From the NCBI GenBank assembly GCA_002529455.1, contig NYMS01000043.1:57049-121048 (forward strand): a DNA stretch of 64,000 nucleotides, given 5' to 3'. Source of the stretch: Glycomyces fuscus. Lineage in GTDB: Bacteria; Actinomycetota; Actinomycetes; Streptosporangiales; Streptosporangiaceae. How positions within the stretch are numbered: the first letter of the stretch is position 1; every line of letters begins with the position of its first letter. Below, piece by piece: positions 1 through 8,817 of this stretch. The position numbers were made by a program, and so were the translations under genes. The notes below the pieces were generated by a model. The model did no database searches and was not told the DNA's origin. It was given only the letters and a program-made list of their open reading frames with translations.

Positions 1-420
1 ATCGCCGAGACGGCCGTCTTCACCACCGACGACGGCTCCTTCGGCACCCGCGGCCGCGTCACCGACGTCCTGGGCAGGGTGATCGAGGACTGCCGCTCCG
101 ACGCCGTCTACGCCTGCGGCCCCATGCCGATGCTGCGCGCGGTGACCTCCGTGGCGGGCAGCCACGGCATCCCCGTCCAGGTGGCGGTGGAGGAGACCAT
201 GGCCTGCGGCACCGGGATCTGCATGACCTGCGTCATCCCGGTGGTGGGCGAGGACGGCATCACCCGCATGGTGCGCTCCTGCGTGGACGGCCCGGTCTTC
301 CGGGGCGAGCAGGTGCGCTTCGACGACGTGGGCAAGATCCCCTTCGACGCCCTGGGCGCCCCGGGCTGGAAGGCCTCCAGCGCCGCCCGCGCGGCGGAGA
401 CGGCCCGCGACATCGCCTGA
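1..420 (+). CDS. pyrK: Dihydroorotate dehydrogenase electron-transfer subunit PyrK, 3' part
   Basis: The reading frame is open from base 1, so the 5' end lies outside the window; 139 C-terminal residues are visible. PyrK carries FAD and a [2Fe-2S] cluster and passes electrons from class 1B dihydroorotate dehydrogenase to NAD+. The nucleotide-binding ACGPMPML stretch is present. The cluster ligands follow the expected C-x4-C-x2-C-x16-C pattern, at visible residues 69, 74, 77 and 94. The gene ends 52 bases before pyrD, as expected for a pyr operon. The identity is firm; the N-terminal flavin domain cannot be judged from this window. Confidence 0.93.
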   Translation: MAETAVFTTDDGSFGTRGRVTDVLGRVIEDCRSDAVYACGPMPMLRAVTSVAGSHGIPVQVAVEETMACGTGICMTCVIPVVGEDGITRMVRSCVDGPVFRGEQVRFDDVGKIPFDALGAPGWKASSAARAAETARDIA

Positions 421-472
421 GGGTCCCCCGCGCCCCGTCCCGGCCCCGACCACCAGCATGAAGTGGGAGAGA

Positions 473-1414
473 GTGAACGCAGACCTCAGGATCCGTCTGG
501 GCGGCTGGGAGCTGCCCAACCCCGTGGTGACCGCCGCCGGGTGCGCCGGGGCGGGCCGCGAGCTGGCCCAGTTCTTCGACATCGCCTCGATCGGCGCCGT
601 CACCACCAAGTCGGTGATGCTGGAGCCCCACGCCGGTCGCCCGTCCCCGCGCATGGCCGAGACGCCCAGCGGGATGCTCAGCACGACGGGCATGCAGGGC
701 CCGGGCGTGGACGTGTTCCTCCAGCGGGACCTGCCCTGGCTGCTCTCCCGCGGCGGCCGGGCGATCGTGTCCGTCGCGGGCACGGGCGTGGGCGAGTTCG
801 GTGAGCTCGCCAGACGCGTCTCCGCCGCCGACGGGGTCAGCGCGATCGAGGTCAACCTCTCCAGCCCGGACCCGGCCGACCCCTCGGGGCGCCGCTACGT
901 CGACGACACCGCCCAGGCCGCGGCGGTCGTGCGGACGGTGCGCTCCCACACGCGCTCGGGGCTGCCGGTGCTGGCCAAGCTCGCCGCCGACGTCCCCGAC
1001 GTGGTGGAGCTGGCGACCGCGTGCGTGGAGGCGCGCGCGGACGGGCTGTCCATGGTCAACACGGTGCGCGGCATGGCCGTGGACACCCGCACGCTGCGCC
1101 CGGCGGTGGCCGGGGGGATGGGCGGGCTGTCGGGGCCGGCGATCCGCCCGCTGGCGGTGGGGTGCGTCTACCGGGTGCACGAGGCGCTGCCGGACGTGCC
1201 CATCATCGGGATGGGCGGGGTCCGCACGGGCGCCGACGTGGTGGAGTTCATGGCGGCCGGGGCCTCCGCGGTGGCGGTCGGCACGGTCAACTTCTCCGAC
1301 CCCTCGGCGTGCGCCCGCGTGCTCCGCGAGTTCACCGAACTGCTGGAGGCCCGGGGGTTGAGACGGGCCGCCGACCTGGTGGGTGCCGCCCACCGGACGG
1401 GTGTGGGGGCGTGA
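473..1414 (+). CDS. pyrD: Dihydroorotate dehydrogenase PyrD, class 1B-like
   Basis: This FMN-dependent TIM-barrel enzyme oxidises dihydroorotate to orotate in pyrimidine synthesis. I place the start at the GTG at 473, just after GGGAGAG, giving 313 residues; an in-frame ATG at 458 would add five. Family features include TTKSVMLEP, the glycine-rich GMQGPGVD, the lysine in LAKLAAD and the FMN phosphate site GMGGVRTGADV. The position next to pyrK implies class 1B, which normally has a catalytic Cys in an NxSCPN loop. Here the loop reads NLSSPDP, so Ser replaces Cys and Asp replaces Asn. Ser is the base used by class 2 enzymes, so the mechanism or activity may differ from a normal PyrDB. Confidence 0.9.
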   Translation: MNADLRIRLGGWELPNPVVTAAGCAGAGRELAQFFDIASIGAVTTKSVMLEPHAGRPSPRMAETPSGMLSTTGMQGPGVDVFLQRDLPWLLSRGGRAIVSVAGTGVGEFGELARRVSAADGVSAIEVNLSSPDPADPSGRRYVDDTAQAAAVVRTVRSHTRSGLPVLAKLAADVPDVVELATACVEARADGLSMVNTVRGMAVDTRTLRPAVAGGMGGLSGPAIRPLAVGCVYRVHEALPDVPIIGMGGVRTGADVVEFMAAGASAVAVGTVNFSDPSACARVLREFTELLEARGLRRAADLVGAAHRTGVGA

Positions 1415-1733
1415 CAGGTCGGGCACGGGGCGCACAAGGGCCCTGACCGGCCTGAACGGCGTTCAGATGGCGCTGTGCGACCAAACAGGCGCAATTGGTC
1501 TCTACCACTGTCCTCGCCGCCAAGACCCGCCTGCGGCCGTCTGGGGGGCCGTTACGGGGAAGTGACACGGGTGGGGCGCATGAAGCGGCTCATCCGGGGA
1601 ACCGCACACCTTGATGGTGTGCACATGACAGCGAACGTGCATCCTCAGGTGCCGCGGTAAGCACGTCCGCAAGTACGTCCGTGCCTTGCACGCGCCGGCT
1701 CCGGCCGGCGGCACACGATGGGAGATACCGAAC
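1415..1733. other. Intergenic region pyrD-pyrF
   Basis: This 319-base gap separates pyrD from pyrF and holds no convincing gene. A 7-bp hairpin with a TTGAT loop lies at 1604-1622 (GCACACC paired with GGTGTGC), within the probable pyrF leader. The pyrF ribosome-binding site GGGAG is at 1720-1724. I did not find a promoter that meets consensus. Confidence 0.5.
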
Positions 1734-2450
1734 ATGACCGAGACCACCGCGCCCGCCGCGCCCATCGCCGTGGCGCTCGACGCCAGGGACCTGGAGACCG
1801 CGGCCACCTGGGCCTCCGATGTCGCGCCGCACGTGAGCACGGTCAAGGTGGGCCTGGAGCTGTACCTGCGCTACGGGCCCGACGTGGTCAGCGCCGTGCG
1901 CGGCGCCAGCCGGCTGGGGGTCTTCCTCGACCTCAAGCTGCACGACATCCCGGCGACGGTCGCCGGTGCCGCGCGCAGCGTCGCGGGCCTGCGGCCCTCC
2001 ATCCTCACCGTGCACGCCGGAGGAGGGGCGGACATGGTCCGGGCCGCGGTGGAGGCCGCGCCGGACACCAGGATCGCCGCCGTGACGGTGCTCACCTCGA
2101 TGGACGAGGACGACCTGGAGCAGGTGGGGCTGCTCGGTCCGGCCCGCGACGCGGTGCGGCGCCTGGCGGTCCTGGCGGTGGGCGCCGGGGCACGCGCCCT
2201 GGTCTGCTCGCCGCAGGAGGTGGCCATGCTCCGCTCCGAGGTCGGGCCGGACATCACCCTCATCACGCCGGGCGTGCGCCCGGCGGGGGCGGACAGGGGC
2301 GACCAGTCGAGGGTGGCCACCCCGGAGGAGGCCGTGGCGGCGGGGGCGGACCTGTTGGTCATCGGCCGCCCCATCACCCGCGCGCCGGACCCGGGGGCGG
2401 CGGCGGCCTCCCTCGCGGCGGCCGTGCGGCGGGCCGGTGTCCGCGTCTAG
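1734..2450 (+). CDS. pyrF: Orotidine 5'-phosphate decarboxylase PyrF
   Basis: The enzyme decarboxylates OMP to UMP, the last step of de novo pyrimidine synthesis. The protein has 238 residues, normal for the family. The catalytic Asp-Lys-Asp array is in [13 protein letters not shown], and the C-terminal phosphate-binding segment reads [15 protein letters not shown] chose the ATG at 1734 because GGAG sits nine bases upstream and the protein then starts [16 protein letters not shown]; an ATG at 1686 would add an unconvincing 16-residue extension. It belongs to the pyr cluster, but the 319-base gap means it could have its own promoter. Confidence 0.95.
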   Translation: MTETTAPAAPIAVALDARDLETAATWASDVAPHVSTVKVGLELYLRYGPDVVSAVRGASRLGVFLDLKLHDIPATVAGAARSVAGLRPSILTVHAGGGADMVRAAVEAAPDTRIAAVTVLTSMDEDDLEQVGLLGPARDAVRRLAVLAVGAGARALVCSPQEVAMLRSEVGPDITLITPGVRPAGADRGDQSRVATPEEAVAAGADLLVIGRPITRAPDPGAAAASLAAAVRRAGVRV

Positions 2451-2858
2451 GGAGCGAAGGGGAACGGGGGCGCGCGAGCACCCTTCGACGGTGTCGTGGG
2501 GTGCTGGGCGAAGGGAACGACGGTTCAGGGAGACGAACCCGTGCACAGGGCCTGACACGCCGAGTTATGTGTCACTGTCGGTCACTAATTTGGTGTGTCC
2601 GAAACTTGCCGAGCACTGCCGAGAGTGACCCGCGTCACCCCTGTGTGACCTGCGCTGGTGACACCCTTCGTGCTCCGTCCAATCGGGACCAAAGTCCTGG
2701 TTTTCGTCTCCGCATGCAGTCGGATAACAACTCTCTGTAGTTAGTTCGACGAAATAGCCGCTGAAAGGGCACTTTGCGTTGCCTAACAGGGGTCAGACCT
2801 ACTAACTTGCGCAGGCGTCCGCCCTCTACAAACGAGTAGAAATCCGAGGTGACCCGGC
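2451..2858. promoter_or_regulatory. Long 5' region of mihF with repeated GTGAC/GTCAC sites
   Basis: This 408-base region is visibly less GC-rich than its surroundings. It contains six copies of GTGAC or its complement GTCAC within 92 bases, starting at 2571, 2581, 2625, 2634, 2645 and 2658. The copies at 2625-2638 form an inverted repeat around CCGC. The AT-richer segment 2700-2840 leads to the mihF ribosome-binding site GAGGTGA at 2846-2852. The mihF promoter probably lies here, but no pair of hexamers is good enough to name. Confidence 0.45.
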
Positions 2859-3182
2859 GTGGCCCTTCCTCCCCTGACACCCGAACAGCGCACCGCGGCT
2901 CTGGAGAAGGCCGCTAAGGCCAGAAAAGAGCGCGCGGAGGTCAAGAACAAGCTGAAGAACGGCGGCATCTCGCTGTCCGAGGTCCTTTCCAACGGCCTCA
3001 AGGACGACGTCATCGGCAAGATGAAGGTTTCGGCTCTGCTCGAATCCCTTCCCGGCGTCGGCAAGGTCCGGGCCAAGCAGATCATGGAGCGGCTCAACAT
3101 CGCCGAGTCGCGCCGTGTCCGCGGTCTGGGAACCAACCAGCGTGCCGCCCTCGAGGCCGAGTTCGGCGACCTCACCAAGTAG
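2859..3182 (+). CDS. mihF: Actinobacterial integration host factor mIHF
   Basis: This is a small nucleoid-associated DNA-binding protein of actinobacteria, unrelated in sequence to the HU-like IHF of enterobacteria. It has 107 residues and starts at a GTG with GAGGTGA about seven bases upstream. The highly conserved core is present: DVIGKMKVSALLESLPGVGK followed by VRAKQIMERLNIAESRRVRG, which forms the helix-turn-helix and S13-like DNA-binding part. In actinomycetes it is typically next to pyrF and gmk, as here. It probably binds DNA broadly and affects chromosome topology, integration and secondary metabolism; the upstream repeats hint at dedicated regulation. Confidence 0.96.
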   Translation: MALPPLTPEQRTAALEKAAKARKERAEVKNKLKNGGISLSEVLSNGLKDDVIGKMKVSALLESLPGVGKVRAKQIMERLNIAESRRVRGLGTNQRAALEAEFGDLTK

Positions 3183-3532
3183 TGCCAGGCATCACCCGCA
3201 GTACCGAGCAGTACCAGTAGCACCTGAACGCAGCAGTGCACCGGTCCGCCGCGTCCCCCACAGTCGCGGCGCACACCGCGCCGCGACAGCGGCCGACCCC
3301 CGGTGAGCTCTGGCCGGGCCGCGGCCGGCGGACGGGTGGCCCCAGGTCACGACCGTCCGCCGCGCCGCGGCCCGGTGGTATAAAGGAAGCTTCCCGCGAC
3401 CGTACGCGGACACCCCGCACACCAGACCGCCCGCACGGTGACGGCGTCCGGACCGGCACCGGTCCCGGCGCGCGACGCGAGGGCCACGGCCCCGCCCGTG
3501 GCTGGCGGCCCGAAGGGAAGCCTCGAACACAC
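3183..3532. promoter_or_regulatory. mihF-gmk intergenic region
   Basis: A 350-base gap with no convincing gene. A TATAAA-like element followed by the palindrome GGAAGCTTCC occurs around 3378-3393 and is the best candidate for the gmk promoter region; it would give a leader of roughly 140 bases. An AAGGGAAG element at 3513-3520 is the likely gmk ribosome-binding site. Confidence 0.4.
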
Positions 3533-4120
3533 ATGCCCGATCCCGGATCCCAGTCCCGCCCGGCGCAGAAGCGGCTGACCGTTCTGTCCGGACCCTCGGG
3601 TGTGGGCAAGAGCACGGTGGTGGCCCACCTGCGCCGTGAGAACCCCGACGTGTGGCTCTCGGTCTCGGTCACCACGCGCAGACCCCGCCCGGGCGAACAG
3701 GACGGAGTCCAGTACCACTTCGTCACCGACGAGGAGTTCGACCGCCTCGTCGCCGAGGACCAGCTCCTGGAGTGGGCCCAGTTCGCGGGCAACCGCTACG
3801 GCACCCCGCGCCGGCCCGTCGAGGAGCGCCTGCGCGCCGGAGTGCCCGTCCTGCTGGAGATCGAGCTCCAGGGCGCCCGCCAGGTGCGCGAGTCCATGCC
3901 CGACGCCCTGCACGTCTTCCTCGCTCCGCCCTCGTGGGAGGAGCTGGTGCGCCGCCTCACCGGACGCGGCACCGAGTCCGACGAGGTCATCCAGCGCCGC
4001 CTGGACGTGGCCAGGATCGAGCTGGCCGCCGAGAAGGAGTTCGACACCACCCTCGTCAACACGTCCGTACAGGAAGTGGGCGACGAGCTGCTAGCGTTGA
4101 TCACCGCGCCCAAGGTGTGA
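3533..4120 (+). CDS. gmk: Guanylate kinase Gmk
   Basis: This 195-residue enzyme phosphorylates GMP and dGMP to the diphosphates, feeding GTP and (p)ppGpp pools. The P-loop GPSGVGKST lies at about residues 20-28, followed by the GMP-binding elements [13 protein letters not shown] and DGVQYHFV. The lid and adenine-binding part includes [14 protein letters not shown]. The ATG at 3533 gives [20 protein letters not shown], a normal N-terminus; the frame stays open far upstream but those residues look non-coding. It lies between mihF and rpoZ, the usual actinobacterial order. Confidence 0.96.
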   Translation: MPDPGSQSRPAQKRLTVLSGPSGVGKSTVVAHLRRENPDVWLSVSVTTRRPRPGEQDGVQYHFVTDEEFDRLVAEDQLLEWAQFAGNRYGTPRRPVEERLRAGVPVLLEIELQGARQVRESMPDALHVFLAPPSWEELVRRLTGRGTESDEVIQRRLDVARIELAAEKEFDTTLVNTSVQEVGDELLALITAPKV

Positions 4121-4241
4121 TAGCGGCCGGGCCCCGAGGCCCGCGCCACCCGCGCCGCGCCGGGAACCGTCCCGTCGGCGCCCCACCGTCCGTCCACCGC
4201 GGCTCCGCGATGAGCCGCGGACCATCCCTGGGGGTAATGAA

Positions 4242-4508
4242 GTGGCTGGTACCGAGCCCGTCGCCGAAGGCATCACCAACCCGCCGATCGACGAACTGCT
4301 GGAGCTGGTGGACAGCAAGTACAGCCTGGTCACCATGGCCTCCAAGCGGGCCCGCCAGATCAACGCCTACTACGCCCAGCTGGGCGAGGGCCTGCTGGAG
4401 TACGTCGGCCCGCTGGTGGAGACCCAGGTCCAGGAGAAGTCCCTGTCCATCGCCCTGCGCGAGGTCAGGTCGGGCCTGCTCACCGCGGAGCCCTACGAGG
4501 GCTCCTGA
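4242..4508 (+). CDS. rpoZ: RNA polymerase omega subunit RpoZ
   Basis: This 88-residue protein helps assemble and stabilise RNA polymerase by clamping beta-prime. The conserved core is visible: [19 protein letters not shown], then [12 protein letters not shown], the family signature. The start is the GTG at 4242; an ATG five bases upstream is in another frame. Its place between gmk and coaBC is the standard one, and co-expression with gmk across a 121-base gap is likely. Confidence 0.95.
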   Translation: MAGTEPVAEGITNPPIDELLELVDSKYSLVTMASKRARQINAYYAQLGEGLLEYVGPLVETQVQEKSLSIALREVRSGLLTAEPYEGS

Positions 4509-4713
4509 GTCCTTTCTCCGCGTGCTCGCGGGCTCGCACGGGGCTCGGGGCGCGGAGGAGCCGGACCCTTCTGCCCCGCCGGCGCCCGGCCCGTTCCTCG
4601 CCGGCGGCTCGGCCCCTCCTGCGGGTCCCGGTGCGCCCCTCGCGTGTCCACGGGGCCGCCCGCCGCGCCCCTGGCGCACGCGGGGCGGCCGGGGGCTGGT
4701 AGAACTCCTTTCT

Positions 4714-5928
4714 GTGAGTGAGACGAACGTTCCCCGCGTGGTCCTCGGCGTCGGCGGCGGCATCGCCGCCTACAAGGCCTGCGAGCTGCTGCGCCGCCTG
4801 ACCGAGTCCGGCCACCGGGTCCGGGTCGTGCCCACCGCCGAGGCCCTGCGCTTCGTCGGTGAGCCGACCTGGGCCGCCCTGTCCGGCCAGCCCGTCGCCA
4901 CCGGAGTGTGGGACGGGGTCCACGAGGTCCCGCACGTGCGCATCGGCCAGGAGGCCGACCTGGTGTTCGTGGCCCCGGCCACCGCCAACATCCTGGCCAG
5001 GGCCGCCGCGGGCCTGGCCGACGACCTGCTCACCAACACCCTGCTCACCGCGCGCTGTCCGGTGGTGTTCGCGCCGGCGATGCACACCGAGATGTGGGAG
5101 CACCCCGCCACGCAGGACAACGTGGCCACCCTCCGCTCGCGCGGCGCCCTCGTCCTCGACCCGGCCGTGGGCCGCCTGACCGGCGCCGACACCGGACGCG
5201 GCCGCCTGCCCGAGCCCGCAGAGCTGTTCGAGGCCGCCCGCCTGGTGCTGCGCCGCGGCACCGCGGCCCCGGACCTGGCCGGACGGCGCGTGGTGGTCTC
5301 CGCGGGGGGCACCCGTGAGGCCATCGACCCGGTCCGCTTCCTGGGCAACCACTCCTCGGGCAAGCAGGGGTACGCCCTGGCGCGCACCGCCGCCGCCCGC
5401 GGCGCCGACGTGACCCTCGTCGCCGCCAACGTCTCCCTGCCCGACCCGGCCGGGGTGCGCGTCGTGCGCGCGGGCTCGGCCGTGGAACTGGCCGAGGCCA
5501 TGGAGGCCGAACGGGTCGGCGCGGACGCGATCGTGATGAGCGCCGCGGTGGCCGACTTCCGGCCGGTCGCCAGCGCCGCCTCCAAGATCAAGAAGTCCGG
5601 TGCGGCGCCCGCGCCCATCGAACTGGTCGAGAACCCCGACATCCTCGCCGGACTGGTCGCCTCCCGCGACGCCGAGGGGCTGGCGCAGACCGTCGTGGGC
5701 TTCGCCGCCGAGACCGACGACGTGATCGCCAACGGCCGCGCCAAACTGGCCCGCAAGGGCTGCGACCTGCTCGTGGTCAACCAGGTCGGCGGCGGGCGCG
5801 CGTTCGGCACCGAGGACAACCAGGCCGTCATCCTGGGCTCGGACGGCACCGCGGTGGACGTGCCCACCGGGCCCAAGGAGGACCTCGCCGACCGGATCTG
5901 GGACCTGGTCCTGCCGCGCCTGGACTGA
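4714..5928 (+). CDS. coaBC: Bifunctional phosphopantothenoylcysteine decarboxylase/synthetase CoaBC (Dfp)
   Basis: The protein makes 4'-phosphopantetheine in CoA synthesis: the C-terminal CoaB half joins cysteine to phosphopantothenate and the N-terminal CoaC half decarboxylates the product. The flavoprotein half (about 1-190) shows GVGGGIAAYKACELL, the catalytic His in VPHVRIGQEADL, the PATAN loop and PAMHTEMW, the actinobacterial form of the PxMNxxMW motif. The CoaB half (about 190-404) has SAGGTREAIDPVRF, GNHSSGKQGYAL and KIKKSG. The start is the GTG at 4714. A TAGAAC box at 4700-4705 ends eight bases before it and there is no good ribosome-binding site, so the mRNA may be leaderless. Confidence 0.95.
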   Translation: MSETNVPRVVLGVGGGIAAYKACELLRRLTESGHRVRVVPTAEALRFVGEPTWAALSGQPVATGVWDGVHEVPHVRIGQEADLVFVAPATANILARAAAGLADDLLTNTLLTARCPVVFAPAMHTEMWEHPATQDNVATLRSRGALVLDPAVGRLTGADTGRGRLPEPAELFEAARLVLRRGTAAPDLAGRRVVVSAGGTREAIDPVRFLGNHSSGKQGYALARTAAARGADVTLVAANVSLPDPAGVRVVRAGSAVELAEAMEAERVGADAIVMSAAVADFRPVASAASKIKKSGAAPAPIELVENPDILAGLVASRDAEGLAQTVVGFAAETDDVIANGRAKLARKGCDLLVVNQVGGGRAFGTEDNQAVILGSDGTAVDVPTGPKEDLADRIWDLVLPRLD

Positions 5929-6222
5929 GGAGCGCGGGTGCGCCCGGACACCCCGGAGCGGGGGGCGGCCGCGGGCGGGGGCCGGCCCCGTGGGGCCACG
6001 CGTGCCCAGGACTGGATTCCTACCGCCGAGTACGCCAGACTTCAACGTGCACCCGTGGCGACCGGGGAGGTCGGCCGCGGGGTGCCCGCCCCCAGCAGTC
6101 CCGTTACAGTGGACCAATAACCAACCCCGTCGGTCGGTATTGGCCGCCCCGGCAGGCAGCCGGGGGCGCCCGTCCCGTACCGGCACATGTCAGCCAGCAG
6201 CCGCTGCAAGGAGTCACGCAAC

Positions 6223-7416
6223 GTGTCCCGCCGCCTTTTCACCTCCGAGTCGGTCACCGAAGGCCATCCCGACAAGATGGCCGACCAGATCAGTGACGCG
6301 ATCCTCGACGCGATGCTCACCCATGACCCGCGCAGCCGGGTCGCGGTCGAGACGCTGATCACCACCGGTCAGGTCCACATCGCGGGCGAGGTCACCACCC
6401 AGACCTACGTCGACATCCCCGCCATCGTGCGCGGCAAGATCCTCGAGATCGGCTACGACTCCTCCGCCAAGGGGTTCGACGGTGACTCCTGCGGGGTCAA
6501 CGTCTCCATCGACGCGCAGTCCCCCGACATCGCCCAGGGCGTCGACACCGCCTACGAGGCGCGTGTCGAGAACGAGGACGACGCCCTCAACCGGCAGGGT
6601 GCGGGCGACCAGGGCCTGATGTTCGGCTACGCCAACCGCGAGACGCCCGAGCTCATGCCGCTGCCGATCAAGCTGGCGCACTCCCTCTCCGAGCGCCTGG
6701 CCGGGGTCCGCCGCAACGGCACGGTGCCCTACCTGCGTCCGGACGGCAAGACCCAGGTCACGGTCGAGTACGACGGCCAGACCCCGGTCCGCCTGGACAC
6801 CGTCGTGGTCTCCAGCCAGCACTCGGCCGACATCAACCTCGACGAGATGCTCGCCCCCGACATCCGCGAGCACGTCATCGAGCCGGTCGTGGCCGCCTAC
6901 GGCCTGGAGTCCGACGACTACCGGCTCCTGGTCAACCCGACCGGCCGGTTCGAGATCGGCGGCCCCATGGGCGACGCCGGGCTCACGGGCCGCAAGATCA
7001 TCGTGGACACCTACGGCGGCTACGCCCGCCACGGCGGCGGCGCCTTCTCCGGCAAGGACCCGTCGAAGGTGGACCGCTCGGCCGCCTACGCCACCCGCTG
7101 GGTCGCCAAGAACATCGTCGCGGCCGAGCTCGCCGAGCGCGCCGAGGTCCAGGTCGCCTACGCCATCGGCAAGGCGCACCCGGTCGGTGTGTTCATCGAG
7201 ACCTTCGGCACCGAGAAGGTCGCCCCGGAGCTGATCGAGAAGGCCGTCAAGGAGGTCTTCGACCTGCGCCCGGCCGCCATCGTGCGCGACCTGGACCTGC
7301 TGCGTCCGATCTACTCCCGGACTGCCGCCTACGGCCACTTCGGCCGTGAGCTGCCCGAGTTCACCTGGGAGAGCACCGAGCGCGCCGCCGCGCTGCGCTC
7401 CTTCGTGGGCGCCTGA
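6223..7416 (+). CDS. metK: S-adenosylmethionine synthetase MetK
   Basis: It condenses methionine and ATP to SAM, the main methyl donor. The 397-residue length is typical. Signatures are [20 protein letters not shown] at the N-terminus, [12 protein letters not shown] and the phosphate-binding loop [17 protein letters not shown] chose the GTG at 6223 because AAGGAG lies at 6208-6213; an ATG at 6187 would add a 12-residue tail with no better signal. I looked for a SAM riboswitch in the 294-base upstream gap and could not recognise one. A strong hairpin follows the gene. Confidence 0.97.
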   Translation: MSRRLFTSESVTEGHPDKMADQISDAILDAMLTHDPRSRVAVETLITTGQVHIAGEVTTQTYVDIPAIVRGKILEIGYDSSAKGFDGDSCGVNVSIDAQSPDIAQGVDTAYEARVENEDDALNRQGAGDQGLMFGYANRETPELMPLPIKLAHSLSERLAGVRRNGTVPYLRPDGKTQVTVEYDGQTPVRLDTVVVSSQHSADINLDEMLAPDIREHVIEPVVAAYGLESDDYRLLVNPTGRFEIGGPMGDAGLTGRKIIVDTYGGYARHGGGAFSGKDPSKVDRSAAYATRWVAKNIVAAELAERAEVQVAYAIGKAHPVGVFIETFGTEKVAPELIEKAVKEVFDLRPAAIVRDLDLLRPIYSRTAAYGHFGRELPEFTWESTERAAALRSFVGA

Positions 7417-7454
7417 CCCCAGTCCGCGTCACCGGCCCCCGCGGGGGCCGTCCA

Positions 7455-7487
7455 GGGCGCGTGCGGCCGTTGCGGCCGCACGCGCCC
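7455..7487 (+). terminator. Terminator-like hairpin after metK
   Basis: A perfect 15-bp stem (7455-7469 with 7473-7487) closes on a three-base loop, 39 bases after the metK stop. It has no U tract, as is common in high-GC actinomycetes. Confidence 0.75.
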
Positions 7488-7593
7488 TCGCGCGTGTTCC
7501 GGGTTCCTCCGCATGGCGCACGATCGAAGTGACTACTCCGTGTTATTCCGTATAGACGTAATGTCATTTCTGTGCTCGTACGCGGAGGAGACC

Positions 7594-8550
7594 ATGGCCG
7601 TACCAACGGCGGTGTCTGCGGTGGGGCTGGTGGCCCTGCTCGCCCTGCCCGGCGCCCACCACGCACCCGAGGGCGGGGGAGGGGAGGTCGTGCCCGGCGC
7701 GGAGAGCCTGCACGTGGCCCTGGAGTCCCGATCCGACGCGCAGCGGCTGGGGCCGGGAGACCGGATCCACTACACGGTCAGCGTGCGCAACTCCGGCAGC
7801 GAGACGGTCTCCGAGGCCGAGATCGTGCAGTTCCTCCCCCCGACGATGCGCTACGTCTCGGGCTCGTCCGGAGCCCAGGCGCAGGAGGGGCGCGTGACGT
7901 GGTCGCGGTCCCTGGAACCCGGTGCCCGCGCGAGCATGCGGGTCACCGGCGAGATCACCGGGGTCCGGGGCGGGGGGCTGCACCCCGTCGCCACGGTCTG
8001 CGCGCGCCCGGAGCCGGGAGCGGTGCTGGTCTCCTGTGACGCCGCCGTGCACCGGGTCCACGGGGTGGTGCCTCCGGTGTGGGTGGTCACGGGACTGGCG
8101 TTCGCGGCCTCCGTGGCGCTGTGCGTCGGCGGCCTGATGGGCCACCGCCAGACGCGGGACCGGCAGGCGGAGGAACCCGTGGCGGCGCTCGTGCCCGGAC
8201 CGGAGACGGTGCCCGCCCCCGCGGGCGGGGCCGGAACGGCCGCCGGGACGGTGCCCGCCCCCGGAGCAGCGGAGGGGGCCGCCCGGCCGGGCGCCGTGCT
8301 GGAGACGCTGATCGTCCACAGGGCGGCGCCCGTCCCCGCCACCCCGGAGAGCGTCGGAGCCGTCGTCGCGGCGGCGGGGGAGCCGGAGCCGGAAGGGGCG
8401 CACGGGACCGCTCGCGTGCCTGTTTCCGGATCGGGGCCGGAGCCCGGGGCCGGTCTCCGGGCCGAGCCGGAGTGCGTACCCGCGGCCGAGTCCGGACCCG
8501 GGCACGCGTCCGCGGAGGAACCCGAACCGGTCGCCGTGCCGCCCGTCTAG
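7594..8550 (+). CDS. Single-pass membrane protein with a DUF11-type domain
   Basis: This 318-residue protein starts at the ATG at 7594 behind GGAGGAG. A short hydrophobic N-terminus (AVSAVGLVALLALPGA) could be a signal peptide. Residues of about 35-150 resemble a DUF11/Ig-like adhesin repeat: the GDRIHYTVSVRNSGSETVSE stretch is typical. A membrane helix at about 160-185 (WVVTGLAFAASVALCVGGLM) precedes a cytoplasmic tail of about 130 residues rich in Pro, Glu, Ala and Gly. The likely topology is DUF11 outside, tail inside. The 5' region around 7526-7565 is clearly AT-richer and may hold a promoter. Function is unknown; cell-surface anchoring is only a guess from the domain. Confidence 0.7.
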   Translation: MAVPTAVSAVGLVALLALPGAHHAPEGGGGEVVPGAESLHVALESRSDAQRLGPGDRIHYTVSVRNSGSETVSEAEIVQFLPPTMRYVSGSSGAQAQEGRVTWSRSLEPGARASMRVTGEITGVRGGGLHPVATVCARPEPGAVLVSCDAAVHRVHGVVPPVWVVTGLAFAASVALCVGGLMGHRQTRDRQAEEPVAALVPGPETVPAPAGGAGTAAGTVPAPGAAEGAARPGAVLETLIVHRAAPVPATPESVGAVVAAAGEPEPEGAHGTARVPVSGSGPEPGAGLRAEPECVPAAESGPGHASAEEPEPVAVPPV

Positions 8551-8634
8551 GCGGTGTTCTCTCGGGGGCTCCGCTGCGCTTCGCCCCGTGTTCGGGCGCC
8601 CGGGGCACGGGAATGGGGTCGTAGCAGGCACGGT

Positions 8635-8683
8635 GGTGGCGGAGGCGGATTGGCTCGTTCCTCGCGAATCCGCCTGCGCCACC
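8635..8683. terminator. Bidirectional terminator-like hairpin between convergent genes
   Basis: A 17-bp stem with one mismatch (8635-8651 with 8667-8683) and a 15-base loop sits between the stops of the DUF11 gene and the DUF349 gene. It is nested inside a wider 11-bp inverted repeat (8590-8600 with 8698-8708). The position suits termination from both sides. Confidence 0.65.
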
Positions 8684-8817
8684 TCCAGAACCCCGTGGGC
8701 GCCCGAACCAACCCCCACAAACCGGGGCCCGTGCAAAGAACAGACCCTGGGTCCCCGCCGGAGCCGTACACGCGGACGGGCCGCGCCCCCGGCGGGGAGC
8801 ACGGCCCGTCCCGGGGC

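Noticed and set aside
5929..6222. Possible SAM riboswitch before metK
   Set aside because: I looked for SAM-I/IV-like conserved stems and found none I could recognise; only generic GC hairpins are present.
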